NCBI RefSeq assembly: GCF_014195505.1
Contig: NZ_JACIBV010000001.1
Coordinates: 2,604,001 to 2,668,000, forward strand
DNA length: 64,000 bases
Direction of reading: 5' to 3'
Origin: Nonomuraea dietziae
Lineage (GTDB): Bacteria > Actinomycetota > Actinomycetes > Streptosporangiales > Streptosporangiaceae
Position numbers and translations under genes: made by a program. The notes below the pieces were generated by a model. It saw nothing but the letters and a program-made list of their open reading frames with translations, was not told the origin of the DNA and did not search any database. Positions 28,055-38,428 of this stretch are shown piece after piece (position 1 is the stretch's first letter; every line of letters starts with the position of its first letter).

Positions 28055-30297
28055 CCCGGACGGCGGGCCGCCCACCACGCCCATGCGGTGTGCAGCGCCC
28101 AGCCGGCGGCCGTGAGCTCGGGCAGCGCCTCCAGCAGCCTGGTCGTGAGGGCGCTGCGCCCTGCCAGGTCGATCCAGAGGTGCGCCACCGTCAGGGCGGC
28201 CATGCAGGCCGTCGCCGCCGCTGCGACGGCCGCCGCCGCCCGGGAACGCCGCCACGTCCGCGCCGAGGTCGTGGCGGCCCACGCGGACAGCAGCGCGTAG
28301 GCCAGGCTCGTCGTCACGTGGGCGGCGGCGCCCGTCTGGTAGCCGCCCAGGTAGCCGGCGAAGGCCACGAACGGCAGCGCCCTGGTGAGGGTGGCGTTGA
28401 CGCCGCCGTCCGGCAGCAGGTCGCGCGGGAGCACGACGGCCAGCAGCGCGACAGCGGCGAACAGCACCAGCAGGGCGGTGCCGGGGGCGAGGAAGGTGAG
28501 CTCGGTCCCCATCCGCCTGGCCACCCTGGGCACGGCGTAGGCGAGCACTCCCAGCGTCGCCGACGTCACGGCGCCGAACCTGAGCCCCCTGACCACCACC
28601 GCCGCCGCCGCGCCTCCCCCCTCACGCGCCGGCCCGCGCTCCCCCGCCGACCGCGCCGGCGCCTCGCGCCGGACCTCCGCCCCGGCCGGCCCCGCCGGAG
28701 AGGCCACCCCCGCCGGAGAAGCCACCCCGGCCGGAGAGGCCGTCCCCGCCGGAGAGAGCGGGGGCACGGGACCGGGGAGCGGGTCCGCCGCCTCGGATCT
28801 CCCCTGCGACCGAGAGGGCGCCGAACCGGGCGTCCCTGGAGTGAACGTGGCCGGTGTCTCGGGCGCCCTCGGAGAGGACGCGGCGCCGTGCCCGCCCCGA
28901 GCGGCCGTCGCAGGCGCCCCGGGACCACCCGGCGAGAGTGCGTCCCGCACGCCAGAAGAAGGAACGGACAACCCGGGGGTGCCGGGAGCAGGCGGGGTGG
29001 GCGCTCCGGAAGCGTCTTGAGCACGCGGAGCAGGCGACCCCGGGGCGTCCTGAGCAGGCGGGACATACGACCCAGGCGTGCCGGGAGCAGGCGCGGGCGC
29101 TCCGGCGGCCTCTTGAGCACGCGGAGCAGGCGACCCCGGGGCGTCCTGAGCAGGCGGGGCGGACAGCCCGGGGGTGCCGGGAGCTGGCGGGGTGGGTGAC
29201 TCGACACCGCCAGGAGACGGCGGGGTGGACCAGCCGGAAGCGGTTGGAGCAGGCGGGGCGGGCGACCCGGGAGCGTCCTGAGCGGACGGGGCGGGGGAAT
29301 CGGGGGCGTCCTGGGCGGGTGAGGTGGGCGGGTCGGGGGCTGGCGAAGCGGGGCCGGGGTCCTGGGGCTGGGCTCTGAGGGGGTCGGTGGGAGGGTCGGG
29401 GTCGATCTGGTCCTGGCGTACGAGCAGCGCCAGCGCCCTCGATCCCTCACGCCTGCGCGCCTCCTCGCCGTGCCGCCGCCCCGCCACCACGGCCAGCGCC
29501 GCGCTCGCCGCCTCCAGCGTCAACCGCTCCTCGGGTGACCTGCGCATGAGCCCCTCCACCACGGGACGCAGTCGCATGCCACGCCGCATGGGGCGAGGTT
29601 CGCGCATCAGGATCGCCGCCATCACCGCGACAGGGCTGTCCATCGCGTACGGCGGCGCCCCCTCGACCGCCGTGTACAGCGTGGCGCCGAGCGCCCACAG
29701 GTCGGAGGCCTCGCCCGCCGGCTCCCCCTCGAGTCGCTCGGGCGCCATGTACGCGGGCGAGCCCATGAGCATTCCGGTCGCGGTGAGCGTCGGGGAGTTG
29801 GCCACGTGCGCGATGCCGAAGTCGGTCAGCACCACGCCGCCGTCGTCGAGGAGCAGCACGTTGGCGGGCTTCACGTCCCTGTGGGTGATGCCGGCGGCGT
29901 GAGCGGCCCGGAGCGCCCCGAGGAGCTTGACGCCGATGTCGGCGACCACGTGCTCGGGCAGCGGCCCCGACCGCTCCAGCACCTGGGCCAGCGACGAGGC
30001 CGGCAGCAGCTCCATCACGATCCACGGATGGCCCTCGTCCACCACCACGTCGTGGATGGTGATCACGTAGGGGTTGCGCAGCCTGGCGGTGGCTCTGGCC
30101 TCGCGCAGAACCCGTTCGAAGGCCCTTTCCCTGTCCTGCTCGCTCATCCAGCCGGGCACCAGCACCTGCTTGAGCGCCACGGGCCGGTCGAGCACCTGGT
30201 CGTGGGCGCGCCAGACCGCCCCCATCCCGCCCCTGCCCAGCTCCTCGGCCAGCAGATACCTGCCGCCGATCAGCCGGCTTTCGGAAGGATCACCCAC
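28051..30297 (-). CDS. Membrane Ser/Thr protein kinase with repeat linker
   Basis: Receptor-like kinase (PknB type), 748 residues from GTG. Kinase domain about 10-275 has all core motifs: GRGGMGAVW (Gly loop), VALKQV (Lys), HRDVKPANVLL (catalytic loop), DFGIAH (metal), and YMAPERL. Residues about 300-540 are a Pro/Ala/Gly/Ser linker with repeats of about 32 residues (SPAP, APGTPG, QDAPGS). The C-terminus has five or six hydrophobic segments (for example LLVLFAAVALLAVVLP), an unusual arrangement compared with the single membrane helix plus PASTA layout. The signal sensed is unknown. The gene converges on trkA and overlaps it at the stop. Confidence 0.9.
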   Translation of the reverse strand: MGDPSESRLIGGRYLLAEELGRGGMGAVWRAHDQVLDRPVALKQVLVPGWMSEQDRERAFERVLREARATARLRNPYVITIHDVVVDEGHPWIVMELLPASSLAQVLERSGPLPEHVVADIGVKLLGALRAAHAAGITHRDVKPANVLLLDDGGVVLTDFGIAHVANSPTLTATGMLMGSPAYMAPERLEGEPAGEASDLWALGATLYTAVEGAPPYAMDSPVAVMAAILMREPRPMRRGMRLRPVVEGLMRRSPEERLTLEAASAALAVVAGRRHGEEARRREGSRALALLVRQDQIDPDPPTDPLRAQPQDPGPASPAPDPPTSPAQDAPDSPAPSAQDAPGSPAPPAPTASGWSTPPSPGGVESPTPPAPGTPGLSAPPAQDAPGSPAPRAQEAAGAPAPAPGTPGSYVPPAQDAPGSPAPRAQDASGAPTPPAPGTPGLSVPSSGVRDALSPGGPGAPATAARGGHGAASSPRAPETPATFTPGTPGSAPSRSQGRSEAADPLPGPVPPLSPAGTASPAGVASPAGVASPAGPAGAEVRREAPARSAGERGPAREGGGAAAAVVVRGLRFGAVTSATLGVLAYAVPRVARRMGTELTFLAPGTALLVLFAAVALLAVVLPRDLLPDGGVNATLTRALPFVAFAGYLGGYQTGAAAHVTTSLAYALLSAWAATTSARTWRRSRAAAAVAAAATACMAALTVAHLWIDLAGRSALTTRLLEALPELTAAGWALHTAWAWWAARRPG

Positions 30298-30649
30298 AGC
30301 CAGCCCCTACCCCCACATCCACCCCGCTACATCCGCAATGTCCACCTTCGCACAGTCGTCGACGGGTGATGCGGAGCACGCGAGCGGTGTCGCCGGAGTC
30401 GGCCGACCGGTCGTCGAAGGGAGCGAGAGCGGCGGGCATCCCAGAGAGTCAAAGGGAGCGAGAGCGGGCGAGGGCCCCAGGGAGTCGAAGCGAGCGAGAG
30501 CGGGCGAGAAGCGCCAGACAGTCGAAGGGAGCACGAGGCCCCGGCAGGTCACGGGAGGGATGTCCGCGACGCCGAGATCGAAGAACGCGCCCGGCATCCC
30601 CGGCGTAACGGCGGGTCACGGCGCCGCTGGAGCGCCGTGAAAGACAGAG
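30298..30649. other. Spacer upstream of the kinase gene
   Basis: 352 bases without a supported gene. It contains the kinase promoter region nearest 30300 and the 36-bp repeat array at 30411-30535. Open frames here come from the repeats. Confidence 0.5.
30411..30535. repeat. Degenerate tandem repeat, about 36 bp
   Basis: GTCGAAGGGAGCGAGAGC-like units start near 30413, 30448, 30484 and 30521. Between them a shorter GAGCGAGAGCGGGCGAG core is conserved. Period varies 35-37 bases. Non-coding. Confidence 0.7.
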
Positions 30650-30672
30650 GGCCACCGGTGACCCCGGTGGCC
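30650..30672 (-). terminator. Terminator after DUF3159 gene
   Basis: Perfect 9-bp stem GGCCACCGG / CCGGTGGCC with a 5-base loop, 35 bases beyond the DUF3159 stop. On the minus strand it is followed by CTCTGTCTTT. Confidence 0.75.
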
Positions 30673-30706
30673 TCTCCCGTGCTGTGCCGTGAAGGATGAA
30701 AAAGGA

Positions 30707-31366
30707 TCAGGTGGCGGCGGCGGCGATGGGGGTGCGGCCGCGGCTGAGGAGCCAGGCCATGGCGGCGAGGCTGGCCACCTGCAGCGGCCACCCCATGAGC
30801 ACCTTCGCGATGCCCAGGGCCGCGATCGCCTCGTCGCCCCCGCCGAACAGGTAGATCGGCAGTTGCACCGCCACCCGCACCACGCACGGCAGCATGAGCA
30901 GCCACGTCAGCTTCGTGCACAGCCGCACGATGCCCGCGTCCTTGTGCCAGGCGGTCGGATCGCCGGTGACCGAGCCGATGAGGAAGCCCACGACCGGCCA
31001 CCTGGACACGATGGAGACCAGCATCGCGGCGGCATAGCCGGCGTTGTAGAGGATGCCGGGCAGGTAGACGTCGCGCGCGTCACCGGTGCGCGAGGCGAAG
31101 AACCAGCCGATGCCGATGCCGATCAGGCTGTTGATCACGAACTGCGGCGTCGAGCGCTGCACGAGGCGCACCACCAGCAGCACCGCCGCCAGGGAGGCGC
31201 TGATGATGAGCGAGAGCTGCAACCGCTCGGTCACCAGCCATGACACGGTGAAGGCGATGGTGGGCACCGCCGCCTCGACGATGCCGCGGATGCCGCCGAG
31301 GGCCTTGGACAGCTGGGACCTGATGGCCGCCTCGACGGTCTCGTGCGCCGTAGCCTGCTCAGTCAC
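30707..31366 (-). CDS. DUF3159 family membrane protein
   Basis: Actinobacterial membrane protein of 219 residues, family DUF3159. About six hydrophobic helices. Landmarks are LGGIRGIVEAAVPTIAFT near the N-terminus, the conserved FFASRTGDARDVYLPGILYN, and GSVTGDPTAWHKD. It is last in a same-strand run with the OB-fold gene (17-base gap), DUF3710 and dut, an order common on actinobacterial chromosomes. Function unknown; the cluster suggests a housekeeping envelope role. Confidence 0.9.
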   Translation of the reverse strand: MTEQATAHETVEAAIRSQLSKALGGIRGIVEAAVPTIAFTVSWLVTERLQLSLIISASLAAVLLVVRLVQRSTPQFVINSLIGIGIGWFFASRTGDARDVYLPGILYNAGYAAAMLVSIVSRWPVVGFLIGSVTGDPTAWHKDAGIVRLCTKLTWLLMLPCVVRVAVQLPIYLFGGGDEAIAALGIAKVLMGWPLQVASLAAMAWLLSRGRTPIAAAAT

Positions 31367-31383
31367 GGATGGGTCGCTCCTTG

Positions 31384-31773
31384 TCAGGCGCTTGGGCGCA
31401 GTTCGTAACGCGGGTTGAACATCACCTTGCGCCCGTCTTGCATGCTGACCAGGCCCTCGGCTTTGACGATGCGGCCAGGCTCGATGCCCGCGATCTTGCG
31501 TCGGCCCAGCCAGACCAGGTCGATCACGTCGGAGCCGTCGTAGAGCTCGGCTTCGAGAGCGGGGGCGCCGCCGCGTGGCCGCAACGTCACTGTCCGTAGC
31601 GTACCGGCCACACAGAAGCGGCGCCTGCCACCACAGGAGACGATGGGCGTGGCGCCCGCCTGATCGGCGTCCTCCCGCAGCTCTTCCGCCTCGAGTTCGG
31701 CCTGCGTGGATGCCAGCCTGCTGAAGAAGCCGCGCAATCCCCCACGTTTGTGGGGCTCTGCCGTACTAGTCAT
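31384..31773 (-). CDS. OB-fold nucleic acid-binding protein
   Basis: Small protein of 129 residues. The N-terminal 45 residues are a charged helix (RLASTQAELEAEELREDAD). An OB-fold follows: VAGTLRTVTLRPRGGAPALE, AELYDGSDVIDLVWLGRR, IAGIEPGRIVKAEGLVSMQ and MFNPRYEL, the strand pattern of RecG/AspRS-type OB domains. It may bind RNA or single-stranded DNA. It sits between DUF3710 and DUF3159 with short gaps, so co-transcription is likely. Confidence 0.87.
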   Translation of the reverse strand: MTSTAEPHKRGGLRGFFSRLASTQAELEAEELREDADQAGATPIVSCGGRRRFCVAGTLRTVTLRPRGGAPALEAELYDGSDVIDLVWLGRRKIAGIEPGRIVKAEGLVSMQDGRKVMFNPRYELRPSA

Positions 31774-31800
31774 GATGACCCAGCTTATGCGATGAAAAGC

Positions 31801-32454
31801 TCAGCGGAGCTCGCTGATCTCGGGGCCTCTCCTGAACGGGTTGAGAGGGACGTTCTGCTCGGCGGTGGCGGCCGGGCGCTCGCCGGGAATGCGCAGCAGG
31901 ATCGGCTCCTCGGGCGCCATCGGGTCGTCGCCGCGCACGACGACGACGTCGCGGATGACGTCCTCGAGGGGCTGGGCGACGTCGGCGTCGAGGGCGGCCT
32001 TGCCGCTGATGACCGCCCGCAGGAACCAGCGCGGGCCGTCGACGCCGAGGTAGCGGACCGGCTGGGTGCCGCCCTCGGCGGGGATCTGCCCCACGAGCTC
32101 GGGGCCGAAGGGGCCGTCCTTGCGCTCGACCGTGCCTCCCGCCTCCTTCACGCTGGCGGCCAGCTTGGTCCTGACCTCGTCCCACAGCCCGCCCCGCTTG
32201 GGCGCGGCGAAGGCGTGCAGTTGCAGGGCGCTGTCGTGGTGGATGACCACGACGCCGATCGGCTGGTCACCCGCGACGGCGACCTGGACGTCGTAGTCGG
32301 GGCTCACGCTGATGCGCATACCGCCGAGGTCGACCCTGTCCCTGTCGGGATGCGGCTCGTCGGCGTCCCACGGGCCCGACTCGCGCGCCTCCTGCAGGGG
32401 AGCCGCTTCCGCGACAGCCTGCTCGGGCTGCTCACGCTTGCGACGTCGGAACAC
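31801..32454 (-). CDS. DUF3710 family protein
   Basis: Cytoplasmic protein of 217 residues typical of Actinobacteria. The start MFRRRKREQPEQ is basic, then the DUF3710 core: GPWDADEPHPDRDRVDLGGM, MRISVSPDYDVQVAV, FAAPKRGGLWDEVRTKLAAS and VRYLGVDGPRWFLRAVISG. Function not known. It is next to dut (14-base gap) and the OB-fold gene, a conserved neighbourhood. Confidence 0.9.
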   Translation of the reverse strand: MFRRRKREQPEQAVAEAAPLQEARESGPWDADEPHPDRDRVDLGGMRISVSPDYDVQVAVAGDQPIGVVVIHHDSALQLHAFAAPKRGGLWDEVRTKLAASVKEAGGTVERKDGPFGPELVGQIPAEGGTQPVRYLGVDGPRWFLRAVISGKAALDADVAQPLEDVIRDVVVVRGDDPMAPEEPILLRIPGERPAATAEQNVPLNPFRRGPEISELR

Positions 32455-32468
32455 TGTCGATCACTCCC

Positions 32469-32906
32469 TCATCGTCCTGTGGATCCGAAACCGCCCGCGC
32501 CGCGTACGGAGCCCGGCAGCCGGTCCACCTCGTAGAAGGAGGCCCGTTCGACCCGCTGGATGACCAGCTGGGCGATCCGGTCGCCGCGGCGTAGCCGGAG
32601 GGCCTCCTTGGTGTCCGTGTTGAGCAGCGTCACCTTGATCTCGCCGCGGTAGCCGGCGTCGACCGTGCCCGGCGCGTTGACGATGGTGACGCCGTGCTTG
32701 ACCGCCAGGCCCGACCTCGGGTGCACGAACGCGGCGTAGCCGTCGGGCAGTGCGATCGCGACGCCGGTGCCGACCATCGCCCGCTCGCCCGGCAGGAGCT
32801 CGACGTCCTCGGCGGCCACCAGATCGGCCCCCGCGTCGCCCGGGTGCGCGTAGCTGGGCACCGGCAGCTCGGGGTCGAGGCGGTGGATGAGCACCTCTAC
32901 GGTCAT
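32469..32906 (-). CDS. dut: dUTP diphosphatase
   Basis: Hydrolyses dUTP to dUMP and pyrophosphate, keeping uracil out of DNA and feeding dTMP synthesis. 145 residues, the trimeric Dut size. Motifs I to V are in order: AHPGDAGADL, HPRSGLAVKHG, NAPGTVDAGYRGEI, RGDRIAQLVI and GAGGFGSTGR. The catalytic Asp of motif III (VDAGY) is present, and the Gly-rich C-terminal arm is complete. The start at ATG 32906 was chosen because GAGGAG lies nearby upstream. Confidence 0.97.
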   Translation of the reverse strand: MTVEVLIHRLDPELPVPSYAHPGDAGADLVAAEDVELLPGERAMVGTGVAIALPDGYAAFVHPRSGLAVKHGVTIVNAPGTVDAGYRGEIKVTLLNTDTKEALRLRRGDRIAQLVIQRVERASFYEVDRLPGSVRGAGGFGSTGR

Positions 32907-32952
32907 GCGGTCTCCTCGCTCAACCCCAACGTACGCGTCATGGGGCACGAGA

Positions 32953-34080
32953 CTACCCCTTGGGCTGCCCGGATTCGCTCTTGACGGGACCCTCCGGTGG
33001 TGTCGGCGGCGCCGGTGGCGGCAATGCTGGCGGTTCGTGCCGAAGCTCGGGTAGCGCCCGGTAGATCACCGCTGCGACCGGTACGGCCACGGCCGCCCCC
33101 GCGATGCCGCCCATGATGCCGCCGACCGCCAGGACGATGATGATCGCCAGCGGGTGGAAGTTGAGGGCCCTGCCGACGATCAGCGGCTGCAGCACGTGGT
33201 TCTCCAGCTGCTGCTCGACGATGAGCACGGCCAGGAAGATCAGCGCCTTGATCGGGCTGGTGGTGCCGAGCACGACCAGCGTGGCCACGGTGCCCGCGAA
33301 GAAGATGCCGACGATCGGGATGAAGCTGGCCAGGAAGATGAGGATGGCCAGCGGCGCCCACAGCGGCACGCCGAGCCCCGCCAGCACGATGCCCATGACC
33401 AGGCCGTGCACCGCCGCGACCGCCACGGTGCCCTGCACGTAGTGGGAGACCGTGAGCCAGGCGGCCCTGCCCGCTCTGTCGACCCTGCCAGACATGCCGC
33501 CGAAGCCCTTGAGGAACCAGGCCCAGATGCGGTCGCCGTCCTTGAGCATGAAGAACGTCACGAACAGCATGAGCACGATCGAGGCCAGCACCTCGATGGC
33601 GACCTGCCCCGCGGTCAGGACCGTGTTGGTGATCGCGGTCTGGGAGGTCTGCAACTGGTTGGTTATGGTCTCGACCCAGTCGTCGAGCTGCTTGGTCTCG
33701 AGGTGGATGGGCCCCGTCACCAGCCAGTCGCGCAGCTCGTTGATCGACTTCTGGACCTGCTCGACCACGGTGGGGAACTCGTCGCTGGCCCTGGCCCCGA
33801 TCAGCCAGCCCGCGCCCACGATGATGGCGAGGGCGACCAGCAGCGTGATCCAGGCGGCGTAGATGGGCCGCAGGCCGGCACCGGTCAGCCTGCTGGACAG
33901 CGGATAGAGCAGCGCGGTCAGCAACAGCGCGACGGCCACGGGCAGCGCCACGAAGCTGAGCCGGGCCACGATGAGCGCGAAGATGTAGACGACCACGCCG
34001 ACGACGATCAGGCACACGCTCCAGGCGGCCATCTTGGCCAGCACGGGCGGCACGAGCTTGGTGGGGCGGTCGGAAATCAC
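32953..34080 (-). CDS. AI-2E family transporter (permease)
   Basis: Membrane protein of 375 residues of the AI-2E/PerM superfamily. Eight hydrophobic segments: an N-terminal pair, a long extracytoplasmic or amphipathic middle with VEQVQKSINELRDWL, then VLASIVLMLFVTFFMLKDGDRIW, FIPIVGIFFAGTVATLVVLG, EQQLENHVLQPLIVGR and HPLAIIIVLAVGGIMGG. The last three are family landmarks. The C-terminal tail is Pro-rich. GTG at 34080 is the best start available but lacks a clear ribosome site. Exported substrate is unknown; many members are Na+/H+ antiporters or autoinducer exporters. Confidence 0.87.
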   Translation of the reverse strand: MISDRPTKLVPPVLAKMAAWSVCLIVVGVVVYIFALIVARLSFVALPVAVALLLTALLYPLSSRLTGAGLRPIYAAWITLLVALAIIVGAGWLIGARASDEFPTVVEQVQKSINELRDWLVTGPIHLETKQLDDWVETITNQLQTSQTAITNTVLTAGQVAIEVLASIVLMLFVTFFMLKDGDRIWAWFLKGFGGMSGRVDRAGRAAWLTVSHYVQGTVAVAAVHGLVMGIVLAGLGVPLWAPLAILIFLASFIPIVGIFFAGTVATLVVLGTTSPIKALIFLAVLIVEQQLENHVLQPLIVGRALNFHPLAIIIVLAVGGIMGGIAGAAVAVPVAAVIYRALPELRHEPPALPPPAPPTPPEGPVKSESGQPKG

Positions 34081-34139
34081 GTGTTCAAGACTGGCACGCC
34101 GCGCGGCAGAACGCGCGCGGTTATCGCCGTGGACGAAAA

Positions 34140-34180
34140 GATCGAGTGGGGGTACGACCTGGCCGTACCCCCACGCGATC
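34140..34180 (-). terminator. valS terminator
   Basis: Perfect 11-bp stem GTGGGGGTACG (34146-34156) / CGTACCCCCAC (34164-34174), extended by GATCG/CGATC outside. It begins at the valS stop codon. Confidence 0.75.
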
Positions 34181-36665
34181 AGGCCAGCTCGACCGAGACG
34201 GTCAGCTCCTCGCCCTGCTCCAGCACGAACTCGTCGACGTTGCCCGACCCGCACAGGTCGTCGGCGCCCTGGTGGACCAGCTCGGCCTGCGGGCCGCGGA
34301 CGGTCAGCCTGGCGATCTCGGCGCGCATCGACACCTTGGCCTCCGACTTGGCCTTGCGGACCTGCCTCAGCACCTCGGAGACGACCGCGAGCAGCGCGGG
34401 GTCGCCCTGCCCCGCCTCCGCCGACGGCCAGGCGGCGCGGTGCACCGAGCCCTCGCGCCACCACGACCACACCTCTTCGGTCACGAACGGCAGGAACGGC
34501 GCGAACAGCCGCAGCTGCACGTCGAGGGCGCGCCGCAGCGCCGCGTGGGCCGAGGAGGCCGCCGCGTCGCTGTCGTAGGCGCGGGCCTTGACCAGCTCGA
34601 GGTAGTCGTCGCAGAAGGACCAGAAGAAGCGCTCGGCCACCTCCAGCGCCCTGGCGTAGTCGTATCCCTCGAACGCCTCGGTCGCCTCGCGCACCGTCTG
34701 CGCCAGCGCCGACAGCATCGACAGGTCGAGCGGCTGGGTGACCTCTGCCTCTCCCTCGGGGAAGCCCAGCACGAACTTCGACGCGTTGAGGATCTTGATC
34801 GCCAGGCGACGGCCGATCTTCATCTGACCGGTGTCGAAGGTGGTGTCGGTGCCGGGCCGGCCGCCCGCGGCCCAGTAGCGGACCGCGTCGGAGCCGTACT
34901 CCTCGAGCATCGCCATCGGCGTGGTGGCGTTGCCCTTGGACTTGGACATCTTCTTGCGGTCGGGGTCGAGGATCCAGCCGGAGATCGCCACGTTGCGGAA
35001 GGGCAGCGAGTCGAACTCCTGGTGGGCGCGGACCACGGTGGAGAACAACCACGTGCGGATGATCTCGTGGGCCTGCGGGCGCAGGTCCATCGGGAAGACG
35101 CGGCCGAACAGGTCGGGATCGTCCCTCCAGCCGCCGACGATCTCGGGCGAGAGCGAGGAGGTGGCCCAGGTGTCCATGACGTCGGTGTCGCCGACGAAGC
35201 CGCCTGGCACCCCGCGCTGCTGCTCGGTGTAGCCGGGCGGCACGTCGGAGGAGGGGTCGACGGGCAGCATGTCGTCGGTGGGCAGGATGAGCGCCCCTGT
35301 GTCGACCTCGTACCAGACGGGGAACGGCACGCCGAAGAAGCGCTGGCGGGAGATCAGCCAGTCGCCCGCCAGTCCCTTGACCCAGTTCTCGTAGCGCACC
35401 CGCATGTGGGCGGGGTGCCATTCGAGCTCGGCGCCGCGCTGGAGCAGCCGCTCGCGCAGCTCGGCGTCGCGCCCGCCGTTGCGCAGGTACCACTGCCTGG
35501 TGGTGACGATCTCGAGGGGCTTGTCGCCCTTCTCGTAGAACTTCACCGGCCTGGTCACGGGGCGCGGCTCGCCGTCGAGGTCGCCGGACTCGCGCAGCAT
35601 CTCCACGATCCGCTCGCGGGCGCTGTGGACGGTCTTGCCCGCCAGCTCCTTGTACGGCTCGGGCTCCACCCCTTCGGGCGCGTCGGGCAGCAGCCTGCCG
35701 TCCCAGCCCATGACGGGCCTGGCGGGCAGGCCGAGCTCGCGCCACCACGTGACGTCGGTCAGGTCGCCGAAGGTGCAGATCATCGCGATGCCCGAGCCCT
35801 TGTCGGGCTCGGCCAGGTGATGGGCCACGACGGGCACCTCGACGCCGAACAGCGGCGTCAGCACGGTGGTGCCGAACAGGCGCTGGTAGCGCTCGTCGTC
35901 GGGGTGGGCCACCAGAGCGACGCAGGCGGGGATGAGCTCGGGCCTGGTGGTCTCGATCCAGACCGGACCGTGGTCGCCGTAGAAGGAGACGCGGTGGAAG
36001 GCGCCAGGCCACTCCCTGTCCTCCAGCTCGGCCTGGGCCACGGCGGTGCGGAAGGTGACGTCCCACAGCGTCGGCGCCTCGGCCTGGTAGGCCTCGCCCC
36101 TGGCCAGGTTGCGCAGGAAGGCGCGTTGCGAGGTGGCCCGCGAGGCGCCGTCGATGGTGGCGTAGGTCAGTGTCCAGTCGACCGACAGGCCGAGGCGCCG
36201 CCACAGCTGCTCGAAGGCCTTCTCGTCCTCGATCGTGAGCCGTTCGCACAGCTCGATGAAGTTGCGCCGCGAGATCGAGATCTGCTGCTTGCCCGGTTTG
36301 TCGGGCGGCTCGAAGGCGGGGTCGTACGGCACGGAGGCGTCGCCGCGCACGCCGAAGTGGTTCTGGACCCTGCGTTCTGTCGGCAGTCCGTTATCGTCCC
36401 AACCCATCGGGTAGAAGACCTCGCGCCCCCGCATGCGCTGGAAACGGGCGATGGTGTCGGTGTGGGTGTAGGAGAAGACGTGGCCGACGTGGAGCGAGCC
36501 GGAGACGGTCGGAGGCGGGGTGTCGATCGAGTAGATCTGCTCGCGCGTCCTCGAGCGGTCGAACCGGTAGACGGCGTCGGCTTCCCAGCGCTCTACCCAT
36601 ACCTGCTCCAGGCCGTCGAGAGAGGGTTTCTCGGGCATGGGCGCACGGCGTGATCGCTGAGTCAT
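34179..36665 (-). CDS. valS: Valine--tRNA ligase, archaeal-type
   Basis: Charges tRNA-Val with valine; class I synthetase, 828 residues. HIGH is HVGH in PPPTVSGSLHVGHVFSYT and KMSKS is intact in DRKKMSKSKGNA. The editing domain (about 170-320) includes VWIETTRPELIPACVALVAH. YSIDTPPPTVSG and YPMGWDDNGLPTERRVQ are features of the archaeal/rickettsial-type ValRS, unlike the usual bacterial ValS pattern with GMDHAGIATQ. The C-terminus lacks the long coiled coil of standard bacterial ValRS. ATG at 36665 was chosen; an ATG nine codons later is also possible. Whether a second ValRS exists elsewhere cannot be seen. Confidence 0.95.
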   Translation of the reverse strand: MTQRSRRAPMPEKPSLDGLEQVWVERWEADAVYRFDRSRTREQIYSIDTPPPTVSGSLHVGHVFSYTHTDTIARFQRMRGREVFYPMGWDDNGLPTERRVQNHFGVRGDASVPYDPAFEPPDKPGKQQISISRRNFIELCERLTIEDEKAFEQLWRRLGLSVDWTLTYATIDGASRATSQRAFLRNLARGEAYQAEAPTLWDVTFRTAVAQAELEDREWPGAFHRVSFYGDHGPVWIETTRPELIPACVALVAHPDDERYQRLFGTTVLTPLFGVEVPVVAHHLAEPDKGSGIAMICTFGDLTDVTWWRELGLPARPVMGWDGRLLPDAPEGVEPEPYKELAGKTVHSARERIVEMLRESGDLDGEPRPVTRPVKFYEKGDKPLEIVTTRQWYLRNGGRDAELRERLLQRGAELEWHPAHMRVRYENWVKGLAGDWLISRQRFFGVPFPVWYEVDTGALILPTDDMLPVDPSSDVPPGYTEQQRGVPGGFVGDTDVMDTWATSSLSPEIVGGWRDDPDLFGRVFPMDLRPQAHEIIRTWLFSTVVRAHQEFDSLPFRNVAISGWILDPDRKKMSKSKGNATTPMAMLEEYGSDAVRYWAAGGRPGTDTTFDTGQMKIGRRLAIKILNASKFVLGFPEGEAEVTQPLDLSMLSALAQTVREATEAFEGYDYARALEVAERFFWSFCDDYLELVKARAYDSDAAASSAHAALRRALDVQLRLFAPFLPFVTEEVWSWWREGSVHRAAWPSAEAGQGDPALLAVVSEVLRQVRKAKSEAKVSMRAEIARLTVRGPQAELVHQGADDLCGSGNVDEFVLEQGEELTVSVELA

Positions 36666-36707
36666 GCCTCTAAATGGTACGCGTCGAAGACGAATAGGGT
36701 TGCACAC

Positions 36708-36969
36708 ATGAAGACAGAGGAGAAGCCGGACATCGCCTGGCGCGTGATCGGCGGCCTGGTCGGTCTCGGCACCGCATGGGCGGCCAAGAAGGTGCTCGGG
36801 ATCGCGTGGGTGAAGATCACGGGCAAGGAGCCGCCCATCGACACCGACTCCGACGAGGTCGGCATGGCCGAGGCGATCGGCTACGCGGTGCTGATGGGCG
36901 TGGGCATGCAGGTGGCCCAGATCGTGGTGAACAAGACCGCCAAGAAGCGCTACCTCGCCTGGAAGGCGC

Positions 36970-36989
<20 letters not shown>
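36708..36989 (+). CDS. DUF4235 membrane protein
   Basis: Small actinobacterial protein of 93 residues with two hydrophobic segments (about 12-28 and 53-72). DUF4235 landmarks are [20 protein letters not shown] and a C-terminal basic helix. No known function. The 3' end overlaps that of otsA by 20 bases in convergent orientation. Confidence 0.85.
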
Positions 36990-38358
<1,369 letters not shown>

Positions 38359-38428
38359 CTATGTCCTCCAGGGATGTCGAAAGTCCGTTGTCATTTACCC
38401 GTGGAGTGCGCAAACAAACACAAACCGG

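Noticed and set aside
30307..30597. 96-residue minus-strand frame
   Set aside because: It arises from the 36-bp repeat array; its codon positions lack the normal GC pattern.
32953..36249. 1098-residue frame spanning AI-2E and valS
   Set aside because: Only its last third is real (AI-2E permease); the rest is a shifted frame of valS.
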